From: Deltaproteobacteria bacterium RIFCSPLOWO2_12_FULL_60_16
Lineage (GTDB): Bacteria > Desulfobacterota > Binatia > UBA9968
Assembly (NCBI GenBank): GCA_001798565.1
Contig: MGSR01000049.1
Location: 1-6,805 of the forward strand
Direction of reading: 5' to 3'
DNA: 6,805 nt
The notes beneath the pieces were generated by a model, which saw only the letters and a list, made by a program, of their open reading frames with translations, ran no database searches and was not told where the DNA came from. The position numbers and the translations under genes were made by a program. Each line of letters starts with the position of its first letter. Position 1 is the stretch's first letter. Below are positions 5,694-6,805 of the stretch, in pieces.

Positions 5694-6779
5694 ATGGGTA
5701 TTATTGAACGAACCTACGGGAAAGACTCTAACATCGTCATCGATGAAGTCTTGATTTCGTCCGACTCCCACGTCATCGAGCCGGAAGGACTATGGAAAAA
5801 GCAGACGCCTAAAGCATTTCAGGACCGCGCCCCCGATTTTGGCGGGCAAAGGCCCAACGACGTCCAGGGCGCCGCCATGGACAAAAACAAGCGCGTCTCC
5901 GAGATGGCCGCCGACGGCGTCAGCGCCGAAGTGCTTTATCCGACACACGGCTTGAAATGCTTGAGCCTCGACGATCACGAGGTGGAGGCGGCCTGCTGCC
6001 GGGTTTATAACGATTGGCTCATTGACTACTGCAGCGCCGCGCCCGACCGGCTGATCGGTATCGCCATGCTGTCGATGTACGACATTGACGGCGCCGTGAA
6101 AGAACTGGAGCGCTGCCGCAAAGCGGGCATGCGCGGCTCGGTGATCTGGCAGGTGCCGCCGCCGGAGCTGCCGTTTTCCTCGTCGCATTACGACAAGTTC
6201 TGGGCCGTCTCTCAGGATCTCGACATGCCGGTCAACTTGCACATCCTGAGCGGACACGGCTACAGCCGAACCCGTTCCTTCGGCCTCGGCGATACCCTAA
6301 CCGGTCTCACCCAAGAGGCCAACAACGTTAATATGAAACTGTTCCAGTCGGTCAACAGCCTCTACGAACTGATCTATTCCGGGGTGCTCGAGCGCTTCCC
6401 CAGGCTCAAGGTGGTCCTGGTCGAGAACGAGCTTGGCTGGATTCCGTTTGTCTTGGAGCAGTGGGACTACTATTTCAAACGGCATGGCGCCAAGCGCGAG
6501 GGCCTGGCGATCAAAAAGCTTCCTAGCGAATACTTCCACAGGCAAATCCACACCACTTTCTTCAACGACGCCGTCGGCGGCCATATCCTGTCCTGGTGGG
6601 GAACCGACAATTGCATGTGGTCGAACGACTTTCCCCACGGCAACTCGACTTGGCCCAACTCCCGTCAGGTCATCGGCCGTGACCTGGGCGATCTCCCTGC
6701 CCCTGTACGCGCGAAGCTGGTGCGGGAAAACGTCGCCCGGCTCTACAAGATCCCCATACCAGCAGGTCCAGTTCGGTAA
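5694..6779 (+). CDS. Amidohydrolase-2 (ACMSD-related) family protein
   Basis: A complete 361-residue metal-dependent TIM-barrel hydrolase or decarboxylase of the amidohydrolase-2 group. The first-strand motif reads SSDSHVIEP (D24, H26, E29), the form common in soil-bacterial members in place of strict HxH. Further family marks are NLHILSGHG (H183, H188), the VVLVENELGWIPFVLEQWD segment (E244) and the terminal SNDFPHGNSTWPNS (D312), the conserved metal or catalytic aspartate. ATG 5694 is well set: AAAGGAG at 5679-5685, 8 nt upstream, and the next reasonable start would lose conserved sequence. Some 20 residues precede the first strand, slightly longer than usual. Relatives act on aromatic ring-cleavage products, hydroxybenzoates or amides; the substrate here is not predictable. 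It lies 129 nt after the OsmC-like gene on the same strand, with a possible promoter of its own. Confidence 0.93.
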   Translation: MGIIERTYGKDSNIVIDEVLISSDSHVIEPEGLWKKQTPKAFQDRAPDFGGQRPNDVQGAAMDKNKRVSEMAADGVSAEVLYPTHGLKCLSLDDHEVEAACCRVYNDWLIDYCSAAPDRLIGIAMLSMYDIDGAVKELERCRKAGMRGSVIWQVPPPELPFSSSHYDKFWAVSQDLDMPVNLHILSGHGYSRTRSFGLGDTLTGLTQEANNVNMKLFQSVNSLYELIYSGVLERFPRLKVVLVENELGWIPFVLEQWDYYFKRHGAKREGLAIKKLPSEYFHRQIHTTFFNDAVGGHILSWWGTDNCMWSNDFPHGNSTWPNSRQVIGRDLGDLPAPVRAKLVRENVARLYKIPIPAGPVR

Positions 6780-6805
6780 TGGGGTCGAAGCCAGTGGCGC
6801 GTCGT

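Noticed and set aside
5626..5754. Small 42-codon plus-strand ORF overlapping the amidohydrolase start
   Set aside because: It has no family resemblance, no Shine-Dalgarno, and overlaps the well-supported gene in another frame.

Overview
The window suggests an uncultured, GC-rich soil or sediment bacterium. I think of Desulfobacterota/Binatota, Rokubacteria, NC10 or Tectomicrobia. This rests on genre only: an orphan NMT1/TauA-type binding protein, an ACMSD-type amidohydrolase, a MetE-like protein without its N-terminal half, and a PolX/PHP polymerase. Nothing here settles the taxonomy. No mobile element, CRISPR array, tRNA or rRNA was seen.

Layout. 1-831 (minus): the N-terminal 277 codons of a secreted ABC-transporter substrate-binding protein that runs off the left edge. 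934-2652 (plus): a full-length family X DNA polymerase with a PHP domain, divergent from the first gene. 2653-2847: a gap between convergent genes. It holds a 117-nt imperfect hairpin (2684-2800) whose five mismatches are all G.A, as expected of a folded plus-strand RNA. 4873-2848 (minus): a tight three-gene operon in the order MetE-like methyltransferase, DoxX-like membrane protein, GFA-family zinc protein, with gaps of 20 and 26 nt. 5049-5564 (plus): an OsmC-family protein interrupted by an in-frame TGA exactly where the family has its catalytic cysteine. 5694-6779 (plus): a complete amidohydrolase-2 family protein with a strong Shine-Dalgarno sequence. The last 26 bases hold nothing recognisable.

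The main discovery is the OsmC-like gene. A conventional reading gives a 72-residue fragment and a separate 88-residue ORF. The two are in the same frame, joined only by TGA 5265-5267, and together make a normal 171-residue OsmC protein. A 6-bp hairpin with GGU at the start of its apical loop begins 15 nt after the TGA, with the GGU 19 nt after it, which fits a bacterial SECIS element. The best reading is a selenoprotein, Sec73, with Cys144 as the likely second redox residue. The organism should then carry selA, selB, selC and selD elsewhere.

How the genes work together is inference. The MetE-like/DoxX/GFA operon and the divergent Sec-OsmC share a theme of zinc-thiol, one-carbon and peroxide chemistry. 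The polymerase, binding protein and amidohydrolase look like independent neighbours.
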